This document shows, in pieces, positions 54,116 through 62,827 of a stretch of DNA of 64,000 nucleotides. The notes beneath the pieces are model-generated. The model had not been told where the DNA came from. It did not search any database and was given only the letters and a program-made list of their open reading frames with translations. The stretch is from an uncultured eubacterium 1-6 (GTDB lineage Bacteria; Bacillota; Clostridia; Lachnospirales; Lachnospiraceae): assembly GCA_903789595.1 (NCBI GenBank), contig CAIFEZ010000007.1, positions 53,523 through 117,522 on the forward strand. Direction: 5' to 3'. Positions within the stretch are counted from its first letter, which is position 1; every line of letters begins with the position of its first letter. Made by a program: the position numbers and the translations under genes.

Positions 54116-55891
54116 ATGGAAAAAGAAGAATTTTTAGCGGTTTATCGTCATTCACTCGCGCATATCCTCGCGAAGGCTGTCATTGAACTCTTCGGTAAAG
54201 AGAATGTACAGTACGCAATCGGCCCGCAGATCGAGAACGGGCTGTATTACGATTTCGTGCTTCCGAGGACGCTGAACAACGATGATTACAAGACCATCGA
54301 AGACAAGATGCACGAGATCATCAAGAGAAGAGAGCCGTGGACAAGAAAGGTTGTGACCAAAGCAGAGGCTCTTGCTATCTTCAAGGATCAGAAATTCAAG
54401 ACAGAGCTGATTGAGGAGCTGCCGGAGGACGAGACCATCACCCTGTACTACACGGGGGATGATTATGTGGATCTGTGCAGGGGACCTCATGTCGATAATT
54501 CCCAGGAACTTATGAATGTGGCATTTGAGGTTCGGTCTATTTCCGGCGCATACTGGAGAGGCGATGAGAATCGGGACCAGCTGCAGCGGATCTATGTCAC
54601 CGCATTTCCGGACAAGCAGCAGCTCAAGGAGTACAAAAAGCTCCTCCGCGAGGCGGCGGAGCGCGACCACAAGAAGCTCGGACCGCAGCTTGAGCTGTTT
54701 ATGTTCGATGAGAGCGCCCCGGGCATGCCGTACTGGCTTCCCCGCGGATGGAAGATGTTCAACGCGCTTCTGAACTTCTGGAGAGGAATTCACGAGGAGC
54801 ACGGCTATCAGGAGATCTCCGGACCGGTTCTGAGCAACTCGAAGCTCTGGCAGACCTCCGGTCACTGGGGTCATTACAAGGAGAACATGTTCATCATCCC
54901 GGGCGTCAAGGAGGATGAGAGCGATTACTACGCATGCAAGCCGATGAACTGCCCGAACGCGATTCTGGTATACAAGAAGCATCTGCGCTCGTACAGAGAT
55001 CTTCCCTTCCGCATCAATCAGGTAGATGTCATCCACAGAAAGGAAAAATCCGGAGAGCTGAACGGCCTGTTCCGTGTTCAGATGTTCCGTCAGGACGATG
55101 CGCATATCCTCGTGGCCGAGGAGCAGATCGCTTCCGAGATCAAGGATATCATGAGCATCGCGACACAGATTTACGGCACCTTCGGACTGACCTACAAGGC
55201 GGAGCTTTCGACCAGACCGGACGACTATATGGGAGACATCAAGGTATGGGACAAGGCGGAGAAGGACCTGAAGGACATCCTCGACGATGTGTACGGACCG
55301 GGCAATTACGAGGTGAACGAGGGCGACGGAGCATTCTACGGACCGAAGATCGATCTGAAGATGAAGGATGCGCTCGGAAGAGAGTGGCAGATGGGCACCA
55401 TCCAGCTCGACTTCCAGCTTCCGCTGAACTTCGACATGAAGTACGCCGCACAGGACGGCTCCGTAAAGCAGCCGGTCATGATTCACCGCGCGATTTTCGG
55501 TTCCATGGAGCGTTTCATCGGCATTCTGATCGAGAACTACAAGGGCGCCTTCCCGTTCTGGCTGAGCCCGTATCAGGTGGCTGTCGTTCCGATCCGTCCG
55601 GAGCATAACGACTACGCGAAGAAGGTCGTGAACGCGCTCAAGAGCGCGGGCATCCGCGTGGAGGTTGATTACGCGGACAAGAATATGAACGAGAAGATCA
55701 AGACCTACAAGACCTTCAAGGATCCGTATATCGTCGTCGTCGGCGACCAGGAGGCATCTTCGGATACCGTTTCCATCACGGTCCGCGGCCAGAAGCAGCA
55801 GCTTCACAATGTGCCGCTGGATAAGCTCGTTGCCATGTGCACGAAGATGGACAGAGAGCATCTGAAGGAGCTGATTGATACGGCAGACTGA
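54116..55891 (+). CDS. thrS: Threonyl-tRNA synthetase, TGS-less form
   Basis: A 591-residue ThrRS. It begins directly with the editing/SAD domain (YRHSLAHILAKAVIELFG; zinc-type HxxxH and CRGPHV), followed by the class II catalytic core (motif 2 FRINQVDVIHRKEKSGELNG, zinc ligands in KPMNCPN, motif 3 IHRAIFGSMERFIGIL) and the anticodon-binding domain (VAVVPIRPEH onward). The N-terminal TGS domain of about 60 residues found in E. coli and Bacillus enzymes is absent. AAGGAGAG lies 7 nt before ATG 54116; the frame to 54059 contains nothing TGS-like. Confidence 0.95.
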   Translation: MEKEEFLAVYRHSLAHILAKAVIELFGKENVQYAIGPQIENGLYYDFVLPRTLNNDDYKTIEDKMHEIIKRREPWTRKVVTKAEALAIFKDQKFKTELIEELPEDETITLYYTGDDYVDLCRGPHVDNSQELMNVAFEVRSISGAYWRGDENRDQLQRIYVTAFPDKQQLKEYKKLLREAAERDHKKLGPQLELFMFDESAPGMPYWLPRGWKMFNALLNFWRGIHEEHGYQEISGPVLSNSKLWQTSGHWGHYKENMFIIPGVKEDESDYYACKPMNCPNAILVYKKHLRSYRDLPFRINQVDVIHRKEKSGELNGLFRVQMFRQDDAHILVAEEQIASEIKDIMSIATQIYGTFGLTYKAELSTRPDDYMGDIKVWDKAEKDLKDILDDVYGPGNYEVNEGDGAFYGPKIDLKMKDALGREWQMGTIQLDFQLPLNFDMKYAAQDGSVKQPVMIHRAIFGSMERFIGILIENYKGAFPFWLSPYQVAVVPIRPEHNDYAKKVVNALKSAGIRVEVDYADKNMNEKIKTYKTFKDPYIVVVGDQEASSDTVSITVRGQKQQLHNVPLDKLVAMCTKMDREHLKELIDTAD

Positions 55892-55902
55892 TGACAGAAC
55901 CG

Positions 55903-55940
55903 GCGGCTGCTGCAGATCCATTCTGCAGCAGCCGCTTTCC
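55903..55940 (+). terminator. Terminator of thrS
   Basis: GCGGCTGCTGCAG (55903-55915) pairs with CTGCAGCAGCCGC (55923-55935), followed by TTTCC. Confidence 0.82.
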
Positions 55941-55946
55941 ATATAG

Positions 55947-56010
55947 GCAAACAGTGAGCCGCAGCCGGGTGCGCAGTATTCGTGTGCGGCGAGCGCTGCA
56001 ATAGCGAGAA
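55947..56010 (+). repeat. Dispersed palindromic repeat, family A (partial copy 4)
   Basis: GGCAAACAGTGAGCCGCAGC through ATAGCGAGA; the right hairpin (GTTTTATCTCG) is missing. Confidence 0.75.
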
Positions 56011-56037
56011 AAAATTTCAGAAAGTGTGGGAACAGAC

Positions 56038-56922
56038 ATGCAGTTCAAGGATAAAAAGTTAGACCGCAACGCGCCCTGCTGGTGCGGAAGCGGCAGGAAA
56101 TACAAGCATTGTCACATGGATTTTGATGAAAAAATCCGGGAGTTCGAGGTAAAGGGATTTATCGTTCCCGAGAGAAAACTGATCAAGACGCCGGAGCAGG
56201 TCGAGGGCATCAAGGCGAGCGCGAAAATCAATATCGCGGTGCTGGATGAGGTCGCCTCCAGGATCAGGATCGGGATGAGCACGGAGGAGATCGACCGGAT
56301 TGTGTACGAGACGACCACGAAGATGGGCGGTATCCCGGCGCCTCTGAACTACGAGGGATTCCCGAAGAGCGTGTGTACCTCGATCAATGAAGAGGTGTGT
56401 CACGGCATTCCTTCCCCGGACGTTGTTCTGAAGGACGGGGACATCATCAATGTGGATGTCTCAACGATTTATCACGGATATTTTTCCGATTCTTCCCGTA
56501 TGTTCTGCATGGGCAATGTCTCACCGGAGAAGAAAAAACTGGTGGATGTCACGAAGGAATGCGTTGAGATCGGCATTCAGAACGTGAAGCCCTGGACCTG
56601 CCTCGGAGATATGGGAAATGCGGTTCACCAGCATGCGCTGGAGAACGGCTACAGCGTGGTGCGTGAGATCGGAGGCCACGGCTGCGGAATCGAGTTCCAT
56701 GAGGATCCGTGGGTGAGCTATGTCAGCGTACCTGGAACCGAGATGCTGATGGTACCGGGTATGTGCTTCACAATCGAGCCGATGGTCAATATGGGCCGGG
56801 ATGATATTTTCCAGGATGAGGAAAATGGCTGGACGATTTATACCGAGGACGGCCTTCCCTCCGCGCAGTGGGAGGTGCAGGTGCTCGTGACGGAGAAGGG
56901 ATGCGAGGTCATTGCATACTGA
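56038..56922 (+). CDS. map: Methionine aminopeptidase with N-terminal SEC-C motif
   Basis: A 294-residue type I methionine aminopeptidase. An N-terminal SEC-C zinc motif (NAPCWCGSGRKYKHCH, about 11-26) precedes the peptidase domain with its metal ligands in NVDVSTIYHGYFSD, GHGCGIEFHEDPW and FTIEPM near 240, and a final WEVQVLVTEKG Glu/Gln region. It removes the initiator Met from nascent proteins; SEC-C may help ribosome or chaperone contact. ATG 56038 is chosen over an in-frame GTG at 56026. The last codons and stop are tandemly repeated downstream. Confidence 0.95.
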   Translation: MQFKDKKLDRNAPCWCGSGRKYKHCHMDFDEKIREFEVKGFIVPERKLIKTPEQVEGIKASAKINIAVLDEVASRIRIGMSTEEIDRIVYETTTKMGGIPAPLNYEGFPKSVCTSINEEVCHGIPSPDVVLKDGDIINVDVSTIYHGYFSDSSRMFCMGNVSPEKKKLVDVTKECVEIGIQNVKPWTCLGDMGNAVHQHALENGYSVVREIGGHGCGIEFHEDPWVSYVSVPGTEMLMVPGMCFTIEPMVNMGRDDIFQDEENGWTIYTEDGLPSAQWEVQVLVTEKGCEVIAY

Positions 56923-57050
56923 GCGGCGCGGATCTGTCGCTGCGGAGAAGGGATGCGAATCCATCGCGTACTGAGCGGCGCGGATCTGTCGCTGCGGAGA
57001 AAGGATGCGAATCCATCGCGTACTGAGAGGCGCAGAGCTGTTGCTGCGGA
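56891..57050. repeat. 52-bp tandem duplication of the map 3' end, including the stop codon
   Basis: CGGAGAAGGGATGCGA at 56891 recurs at 56943, 56995 and in part at 57047, a constant 52-bp period. Copies 2 and 3 still encode EKGCESIAY (or EKDCESIAY-like) followed by TGA, mirroring the true end EKGCEVIAY. They are outside the map reading frame. Confidence 0.92.
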
Positions 57051-57116
57051 GAACGGATGGATTTGAAGACTCTCATATGGAGAGACGGAAGAACGATACA
57101 TTTGTAGTGGGGGAAA

Positions 57117-58028
57117 ATGATGAATACTGAGGGGAAAAAGAAAAAGGTGCCCCATTCCGCAGCGGGGTGGTTTGCATACGGGCTTCGAAACGGAATCCCG
57201 ATCTGTCTCGGGTATTTTGCCGTTTCGTTTGCGCTGGGGATCTCTGCCAGAAACGCAGGAATGAACGCAGTGCAGTCCTTTGTGATGTCGCTGACGATGG
57301 TGGCGTCTGCGGGGCAGTTCGCGGCGATCAACCTGATTGCCGCGGGAGCGGGCATTTTTGAGATGATCACAACATCGGTCATCGTCAATCTCCGGTATTT
57401 TCTCATGAGCTGCTCACTCACACAAAAGCTTGATCCGAAAAGCAGTCCTCTGCACAGATTCCTTCTGGCCTATTGTATGACAGATGAAATCTTCGGGCTT
57501 TCCGTCTCGGTAGACGGGTATCTGGATCCGCGGTACACCTACGGGATCACAGCCGTTTCGGTATCGGGTTGGTGCGCGGGAACTGTCCTCGGCGTGCTGA
57601 TGGGAAATATCCTGCCGTCCTGGGCCTCCAACGCACTCGGCGTCGCGATGTACGGGATGTTCCTTGCAATCATCATCCCGCCGGCGAAGACCAATCATTT
57701 CATCGGAGGTCTGGTGGCCGTGTCCATGCTGGCCAGCTGGCTGTTCTCCGTGATTCCGGGACTTAAGGACATTTCCTCAGGATTCCGCGTGATTATTCTG
57801 ACCATCGTGATCGCGGGAATAGCGGCGGCACTCCGTCCGAGGGAGGACGGTGAAGAACCCGTAGAAGGATCCTTAGAAGAACCCTTAGAAAAGCCCGTAG
57901 AAGAGCTCCTGGAAAAGCCCTTAGAAAAGCCCGTAGAAGGGTCCGTAGAAGAACTCATAGAAGAGTCTGTAGAAGAATCCATAGAAGGATCAGGGGAGAA
58001 ATCCGCAGAGAAAGGAGGACGGAGCTGA
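57117..58028 (+). CDS. azlC: AzlC-family branched-chain amino acid exporter subunit with acidic repeat tail
   Basis: A 303-residue protein. Residues 15-240 are AzlC with about six to seven TM helices (GLRNGIPICLGYFAVSFALG, SAGQFAAINL, NLRYFLMS). The last about 60 residues are a Glu-rich repeat (VEEP, LEKP and VEGS four-residue units) that is not part of the family and is probably cytosolic and disordered. With AzlD it exports branched-chain amino acids or analogues. ATG 57117 or 57120 after GGGGGAAA; one base separates it from azlD. Confidence 0.92.
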   Translation: MMNTEGKKKKVPHSAAGWFAYGLRNGIPICLGYFAVSFALGISARNAGMNAVQSFVMSLTMVASAGQFAAINLIAAGAGIFEMITTSVIVNLRYFLMSCSLTQKLDPKSSPLHRFLLAYCMTDEIFGLSVSVDGYLDPRYTYGITAVSVSGWCAGTVLGVLMGNILPSWASNALGVAMYGMFLAIIIPPAKTNHFIGGLVAVSMLASWLFSVIPGLKDISSGFRVIILTIVIAGIAAALRPREDGEEPVEGSLEEPLEKPVEELLEKPLEKPVEGSVEELIEESVEESIEGSGEKSAEKGGRS

Positions 58029-58029
58029 G

Positions 58030-58335
58030 ATGTCAAAAAATATATATCTTTCTCTGTTGATTATGGCGCTGACCATTTACGCGATCCGTCTGCTGCCGTT
58101 TCTGTTCATCCGGAAGCCGATCCGGAACAGATGGTTCCGTTCCTTTCTCTACTACGTTCCCTATGTCACGCTTGCGGTGATGACCTTTCCGGCGATACTC
58201 ACCGCCACCGATCATGTGGCCGCGGGGGCGGCGGCATTGATCGCCGGGCTGATCGTGGCCTGGATCACCGAGGATCTTTTCGCGGTGGCGATCAGCTGCT
58301 GCGCGGTGGTGTTTATTGTGGGACTGATTCTGTGA
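58030..58335 (+). CDS. azlD: AzlD-family transporter subunit
   Basis: A 101-residue protein with three or four TM helices and the AzlD pattern TIYAIRLLPFLFIRKPI and FLYYVPYVTLAVMTFPAI. It is the small partner of AzlC. GGAGGACGGAG upstream in the azlC end serves as ribosome binding site. Its 3' end overlaps the convergent yfbR-like gene by 23 bp. Confidence 0.92.
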   Translation: MSKNIYLSLLIMALTIYAIRLLPFLFIRKPIRNRWFRSFLYYVPYVTLAVMTFPAILTATDHVAAGAAALIAGLIVAWITEDLFAVAISCCAVVFIVGLIL

Positions 58336-58924
58336 GCAGTTCATCCAGAGTTCTTCCGTACGGGGGAAGAAATTCGCTGACGAAGTCCGCTGCCTCCGGC
58401 AGCCCGGCTGCGAGATGCCGGAGGGACTCCTCGGTGGCAGCTTTCGCTGTGCGGAACTCGCGGTTGCCGGAGTTTTCCTCCTCGATACATTTGATCAGGG
58501 CAGAGATTTTGTCGGCCGCCTTGACCAGACGGCGCATATAGCGGTCTTCGTCCGTCTCTTCTGTGTGGAAGATTTCCTCAAAAGCGGGCCGGAGATCATC
58601 CGGCAGTTCGCCGAGCAGACGGTTTTCAGAGTCCGCCTCCACTTCCTTGTAGGCTGTCTTCAGCCTCTGATTCGCATACTTCACGGGCGTCGGCATGTCT
58701 CCTGTTATTATCTCCGACGCATCATGGTAAAGGCCGCAGAGAGCGGCCTTTTCTGCGTTCAGATGTCTTCCGTACCTTACATTTCCGATGACACAGAGAG
58801 CATGGGCGATCATGGCAACCTCGAGGGAATGCTCGCTGAGATTTTCCGGTCTGGAATTGCGCATAAGCGCCCATCTTTCGATGTATTTCATTCTCGATAT
58901 GGTGGCAAAGAAATTGTGCGACAT
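58313..58924 (-). CDS. yfbR: YfbR-like HD-domain 5'-deoxynucleotidase
   Basis: A 203-residue HD-domain phosphohydrolase close to YfbR: RWALMRNSRPENLSEHSLEV (substrate-binding Arg/Trp and metal His), LCGLYHDASEIITGDMPTPV with the HD pair, and VKAADKISALIKCIEE with the final metal Asp. It dephosphorylates deoxynucleoside 5'-monophosphates. AAAGGACG precedes the start. It overlaps azlD tail to tail. Confidence 0.93.
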   Translation of the reverse strand: MSHNFFATISRMKYIERWALMRNSRPENLSEHSLEVAMIAHALCVIGNVRYGRHLNAEKAALCGLYHDASEIITGDMPTPVKYANQRLKTAYKEVEADSENRLLGELPDDLRPAFEEIFHTEETDEDRYMRRLVKAADKISALIKCIEEENSGNREFRTAKAATEESLRHLAAGLPEAADFVSEFLPPYGRTLDELLTESVPQ

Positions 58925-58962
58925 ACATACGTCCTTTCTGAGACAGGGGTCGGCTGCTGTGT

Positions 58963-59040
58963 AAACCGTTACTGTTTACGCTTAACTGACCAGGCAGGGC
59001 TGTGAAATCCCTGCCATTCACATATTCCATGAACAGCAGC
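58963..59040. repeat. Dispersed repeat, family B (short copy)
   Basis: Contains ACCAGGCAGGGCTGTGAAAT, CCCTGCC and CATGAACAGCAG; GGCAGGG and CCCTGCC can pair. Lies between yfbR and the AI-2E family gene. Confidence 0.65.
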
Positions 59041-59152
59041 TGCTGTGTAAACCCTTCGAAAACGCGGACCGCGTCCTCCTTGCAATGAACCGGAAACTAT
59101 ATTACTATTAACTGTACGTGCAGAACAGTATTTTTCAACTCCGGGAGCGATT

Positions 59153-60457
59153 ATGAAGTTCAACAAAAATATTCTGAAAAACCGCTGGGCATCCAATGCG
59201 CTGGCAATCAGCATCGGCGTTCTGGTATATCTGTTTTTTTCACATCTTGATATCGTCGGCAAAGGCATTGCTGCCTTCTTCGGGTTCATCAATCCGGTTA
59301 TCATTGCTCTGATTATTGCGTATATCATGGACCCGCTGACAAAGGTTTTTGAGCGTTATGTGTTCCGGCGGATGAATCGGGAGACAGCCCGGAGAAACCT
59401 GGCCGTCGTATGCACGATTCTGATCATTCTGGCCGGATTTGTCTTCCTGATGGTGGCGCTGATTCCGCAGATTGTAAACAGCATAATTACTTTCTTTGAT
59501 AATGTCAATGTATATGCGAAACAGATCCGGACACTCATCGCGAATCTCCAGAAGCAGGCGGCGGACTCGCGGTTTGATTTTTCCAAGATTCTCAACGGCG
59601 GACAGGCACTTGTGGATACCATTGTGAGCAAGATTCCCTCCAATATAGACGGCATCATCGATACATCGTTTTCCATAGGCAAGAATATTGTGACCTGGGT
59701 CATAGCTTTAATCATGTCCATCTATTTTCTCGCTGATAAAAGCAGGCTTCAGGCCGGGTTCGGAAAGCTGATGCATGCGGTTCTTTCAGAGAAGGCGTTC
59801 CGGAGTTCCAGCAAATTCTGGAATCACTGCAATTCGATCATGATCCGCTACATTGTGGGCGAACTGCTGGACGCGCTGATCATCGGATGCTCGAACTTTG
59901 TTTTTTTTCTCATTGCCGGTCTGCCTTACAATCTGCTGATTTCCGTGGTGGTAGGCGTGACAAATCTGGCGCCGACCTTCGGACCGATTGTCGGAGGCGT
60001 GGTGGGTACGTTTATTCTTGTGCTGAACAATCCGTGGCACGCGCTCTGGTTCATTATTTTTACGATTATCCTTCAGACAATCGACGGTTATGTCATCAAG
60101 CCGAAGCTCTTCGGTAACACGCTGGGCGTCTCGTCGGTGTGGATTCTCGTGTGTATCATCGTCGGAGGCAGGATGTTCAATGTGCCGGGAATTCTGCTCG
60201 CGATCCCGTTTGCGGCGATTTCGGATTATGTGTACAACAACTACATTCTGGTGGTTTTGGAGAACCGGAAGAGCAAGAGGCGGGAAAAGGAAGAAGATGA
60301 GCTGGAAGAAATCGGAGGCCGCACTGTCCGGAGAGAAAACGCAGAGCCGGGAGCAGAGAGAAATGTTCGGGGAGAAAATGCAGAACAGGGAGCGGAGAGA
60401 GTTGTTCGGAGAGAAAGCACAGAGCTGGAAGCGGAGGGAGCTGTGGAGACAAAATAA
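59153..60457 (+). CDS. AI-2E family transporter (PerM-like) with repeat tail
   Basis: A 434-residue membrane protein of the AI-2E exporter/PerM family: paired N-terminal helices (about 14-60 and 78-100), a central soluble-looking part and four or more C-terminal helices (LLISVVVGVTNLAPTFGPIVGG is the family signature). Real transport substrates vary in this family. The last about 65 residues are a charged tail with a 13-residue repeat (RENAEPGAERNVR, GENAEQGAERVVR, RESTELEAEGAV). GGGAGCG precedes the ATG. Confidence 0.9.
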   Translation: MKFNKNILKNRWASNALAISIGVLVYLFFSHLDIVGKGIAAFFGFINPVIIALIIAYIMDPLTKVFERYVFRRMNRETARRNLAVVCTILIILAGFVFLMVALIPQIVNSIITFFDNVNVYAKQIRTLIANLQKQAADSRFDFSKILNGGQALVDTIVSKIPSNIDGIIDTSFSIGKNIVTWVIALIMSIYFLADKSRLQAGFGKLMHAVLSEKAFRSSSKFWNHCNSIMIRYIVGELLDALIIGCSNFVFFLIAGLPYNLLISVVVGVTNLAPTFGPIVGGVVGTFILVLNNPWHALWFIIFTIILQTIDGYVIKPKLFGNTLGVSSVWILVCIIVGGRMFNVPGILLAIPFAAISDYVYNNYILVVLENRKSKRREKEEDELEEIGGRTVRRENAEPGAERNVRGENAEQGAERVVRRESTELEAEGAVETK

Positions 60458-60497
60458 AGCACTGCCTTGATGGGAGACAGCGCTTTGGATAGATATT

Positions 60498-60565
60498 AGA
60501 GGTGGGTGATGAGGCCACCTCTCATTTGAGGAGGCGGGGCGTGTGATGGGCACGTCCCTTTTTGT
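60498..60565 (+). terminator. Tandem hairpins after the AI-2E family gene
   Basis: AGAGGTGG (60498-60505) pairs with CCACCTCT (60515-60522), then GGGGCGTG with CACGTCCC (60551-60558) followed by TTTTTGTT. Confidence 0.78.
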
Positions 60566-60997
60566 TATGATGGGTATACATTCCCAAAAGTCTGTTGCTG
60601 CACACTGCGTGTCTGCAGCCCTTCCGCCAAACCGGTGGATGGGAGCTGCCGTGCGGGTTTATACAGGAATGCAGATTTCTGAGGTTCCCTGTCCGGAGAG
60701 GTCCGGAAACCAGATGCGGAGGGATCTGCATTCCCCGCTTAGGATAATACACGGCAGCGCCAAAGCGGCCGCGATGCCCGTGGCGTTCCGGACATCACAA
60801 TTTTGAAAGGATTTTGTATGCAGCGCAGTGAGCAATTACTAACTGCGGTTAATACCATATCATAATAAGTTAGAAATGTCAAACATTTTTTAAATAAATT
60901 ATTCAACACATTTTTTAAACAAGTGATTTAGAATCTTTTCTGCACTGATTCAACGGACAAAGCGAGGAGAAGAAAACCGTCACCGGAGGAACTGTTG
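60566..60997. other. Intergenic stretch without recognised genes
   Basis: Contains an 88-codon open frame (60543-60806) without ribosome binding site or recognisable sequence, and an A+T-rich part (60850-60950). I see nothing else. Confidence 0.5.
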
Positions 60998-61264
60998 TTA
61001 TTCCTTTGATTTCCCGAAATGGAAGAATCCCTTTTTCTCGAAGGGCTCCGTCCGGCATCCCTTGTAATGATAGCCGGTTTCCTCAATGCATTTCTTCAGC
61101 AGACTGCTGTCGATCTCGTCTTCGGTAACGAAGGATGCGGTGTTTTTGGTGTGAGAAGCGAAAACCTTCTTCGCGCGGGGAAACGTCTTGCGGATGACAT
61201 CGCAGATATGCGCCTCGCACATGCCGCAGCTCATGCCCTCGATGGATGCTGTTGTCTTGTACAT
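60998..61264 (-). CDS. Heavy-metal-associated (HMA) domain protein, CopZ-like
   Basis: An 88-residue protein with one HMA fold: GMSCGMCEAHI (residues 10-20) carries the metal-binding CxxC, and the fold closes at LLKKCIEETGYHYKG. The tail is basic and not part of the fold. Copper or another soft metal is the likely ligand. AAAGGAG lies before the start at 61264. A DtxR/MntR-type regulator lies 200 bp upstream on the same strand. Confidence 0.88.
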   Translation of the reverse strand: MYKTTASIEGMSCGMCEAHICDVIRKTFPRAKKVFASHTKNTASFVTEDEIDSSLLKKCIEETGYHYKGCRTEPFEKKGFFHFGKSKE

Positions 61265-61369
61265 AATGATCTCCTTTCCATGCAGTTAGCTGAAATTAAC
61301 ACATATTATAGCATTTAAACAGCTGCGGTCAAGCGGAAGGGAGAATTTACTGTCTGCGGCATAACTGAA

Positions 61370-61450
61370 AAGCAGGGATTTCGCAGCCCTAATGCCATTC
61401 GCAAACTGGCTGTGAAATCCCTGCCTGGTCGGTTAAGCGCGAACAGCAGC
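61370..61450. repeat. Dispersed repeat, family B (compact inverted copy)
   Basis: GCAGGGATTTCGCAGCC (61372-61388) and GGCTGTGAAATCCCTGC (61408-61424) are inverted copies around ATTCGCAAACT; the tail ends GCGCGAACAGCAG. It may end the DtxR-type transcript. Confidence 0.78.
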
Positions 61451-61470
61451 AAGGAGAACCGGTTCCTCTG

Positions 61471-61872
61471 TTAAGCGTCTGCTGCAGATGTTTCCCGCTG
61501 CGCTTCCTTCAGAATTTCGTTGTATCTGGACATTGCCTTGAAGGTTTCCTCGCTGATGTCGTGCTCAACCTTGCAGGCATCATCTCTTGCGGTTTCGGGA
61601 GACACGCCGATGGCCGTGAAGAAGTCCGTGAGCATCTTATGGCGGCTGTAAATGCGGTCCGCAATTTCCATTCCGCTGTCGGTCAGGGTAATGAAACCGG
61701 AGTGGTCCATGGTGATGAAGCCGTTCTCTCGGAGACGCTTGGTCGCATAGCTGACACTGGGTTTGGTTACGCCAAGGTGGTCAGCAATATCGATGGAACG
61801 GATGTATCCGTGCTGTTCCTTCATCATGAGCATTGCTTCGAGGTAATCTTCTGCAGATTTCTGTATCTTCAT
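61471..61872 (-). CDS. DtxR/MntR-family metal-dependent regulator
   Basis: A 133-residue iron- or manganese-dependent repressor: winged helix-turn-helix (residues 8-60, SAEDYLEAMLMMKEQHGYIR and VTKPSVSYATKRL) and a dimerisation/metal domain (RHKMLTDFFTAIGV, then CKVEHDIS with Cys-Glu-His ligands). There is no SH3-like third domain. ATG 61872 after AGGAAAT is chosen; the frame extends to 62055 through tandem repeats. Targets are not obvious in the window. Confidence 0.92.
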   Translation of the reverse strand: MKIQKSAEDYLEAMLMMKEQHGYIRSIDIADHLGVTKPSVSYATKRLRENGFITMDHSGFITLTDSGMEIADRIYSRHKMLTDFFTAIGVSPETARDDACKVEHDISEETFKAMSRYNEILKEAQRETSAADA

Positions 61873-61925
61873 AATTATTTCCTGCTTTCCTGTAAATGCG
61901 TGATATGAGAACGTGTCATGATCGT

Positions 61926-61999
61926 AAGTATGAGGTCTGTGTGCAAGTATGAGGCCGGTGTGTAAGTTGAGGTCTGCGTGCAAGTATGAGGCCGGTGTC
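61926..61999. repeat. Four 18/19-bp tandem repeats upstream of the DtxR-type gene
   Basis: AAGTATGAGGTCTGTGTGC and variants at 61926, 61945, 61964 and 61982. The region 62000-62457 beyond it, leading to the zinc-ribbon gene, shows no further recognisable feature. Confidence 0.82.
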
Positions 62000-62457
62000 A
62001 GATTTAAGAAGGTATCATGAAAACGTATCAGATATTTATCAATAGTGCTGTGCAAAACATAAGGCAGAGGCTTATGTTTATACGAAATAGATTAACATTA
62101 TTCCGGTATTATTTCAAGATGCTTTTTAATATTTGTTAGATTAATTAAACAGAAGTTTGAAATGAATAGGTTATTTGAATTGCGCAAAACCGGAAACGGT
62201 ATGAAACCGCCTGACGATTTCGGATGAAGGGATCGAAGCCGGCGCACCGCGGAAGATAATAGAAGGCAGCGAAGTCGAACCGGTATCGAAAATGCGGTCG
62301 AAAAAGATCAGGAAATGATAAAGAGGCATTTATCGGCAACGTGTGTAACAAATGATACGGAAGAAAACGGGAATTTGTGCTACATTGTATACCATATCCG
62401 GGCAGAGGAGCGGGTGCCGCGGATCGGTCTGCCGGAGATGAGAACGGAGGTATTGTG

Positions 62458-62748
62458 ATGGCGGTAATGATGGGATGTCAGGGAAGAGATAAGACACCGA
62501 CGATCACGGAGAAAAAATGCCCGAGATGCGGGCACCTGATCGAGATGTTCTCTACCGATACAGAAGTAAAGTGCGAGAACTGCGGTTTTGTCGTTTATAA
62601 CGACGCACTGAGCTGTGTGCAGTGGTGTTCGTACGCAAAGCAGTGCGTGGGTGAGGAAACTTATGAGCAGCTCATGGCTGTCGCGGCAAAGCAGAAGGAA
62701 AGAAGAGCGGCGGAGGAAGCTGCAAAGAAGGCCGGAGCGGCAGAGTGA
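62458..62748 (+). CDS. Zinc-ribbon protein of unknown function
   Basis: A 96-residue protein with a four-cysteine ribbon (CPRCGHLI and CENCGFVVY, about 21-45), two further cysteines (CVQWCSYAKQCVG) and an alanine/lysine-rich helical tail. I recall similar proteins next to ferredoxin-domain genes in Clostridia, without function. CGGAGG lies 8 nt before ATG 62458. It is 79 bp upstream of the iron-sulfur protein gene and probably in the same transcript. Confidence 0.75.
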   Translation: MAVMMGCQGRDKTPTITEKKCPRCGHLIEMFSTDTEVKCENCGFVVYNDALSCVQWCSYAKQCVGEETYEQLMAVAAKQKERRAAEEAAKKAGAAE

Positions 62749-62827
62749 ACCGGGATGGAGGGACCGTTCTGCGCGGCAGACAGTGATTCCTCACAGAATA
62801 AAGAATGCGGAAATCGGAGGAGGACAT

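Noticed and set aside
54152-55942. 596-codon frame opposite thrS
   Set aside because: Same reasoning: antisense shadow of thrS with no ribosome binding site.
60543-60806. 87-residue open frame after the AI-2E family gene
   Set aside because: Starts inside a terminator hairpin, has no ribosome binding site and no recognisable sequence.
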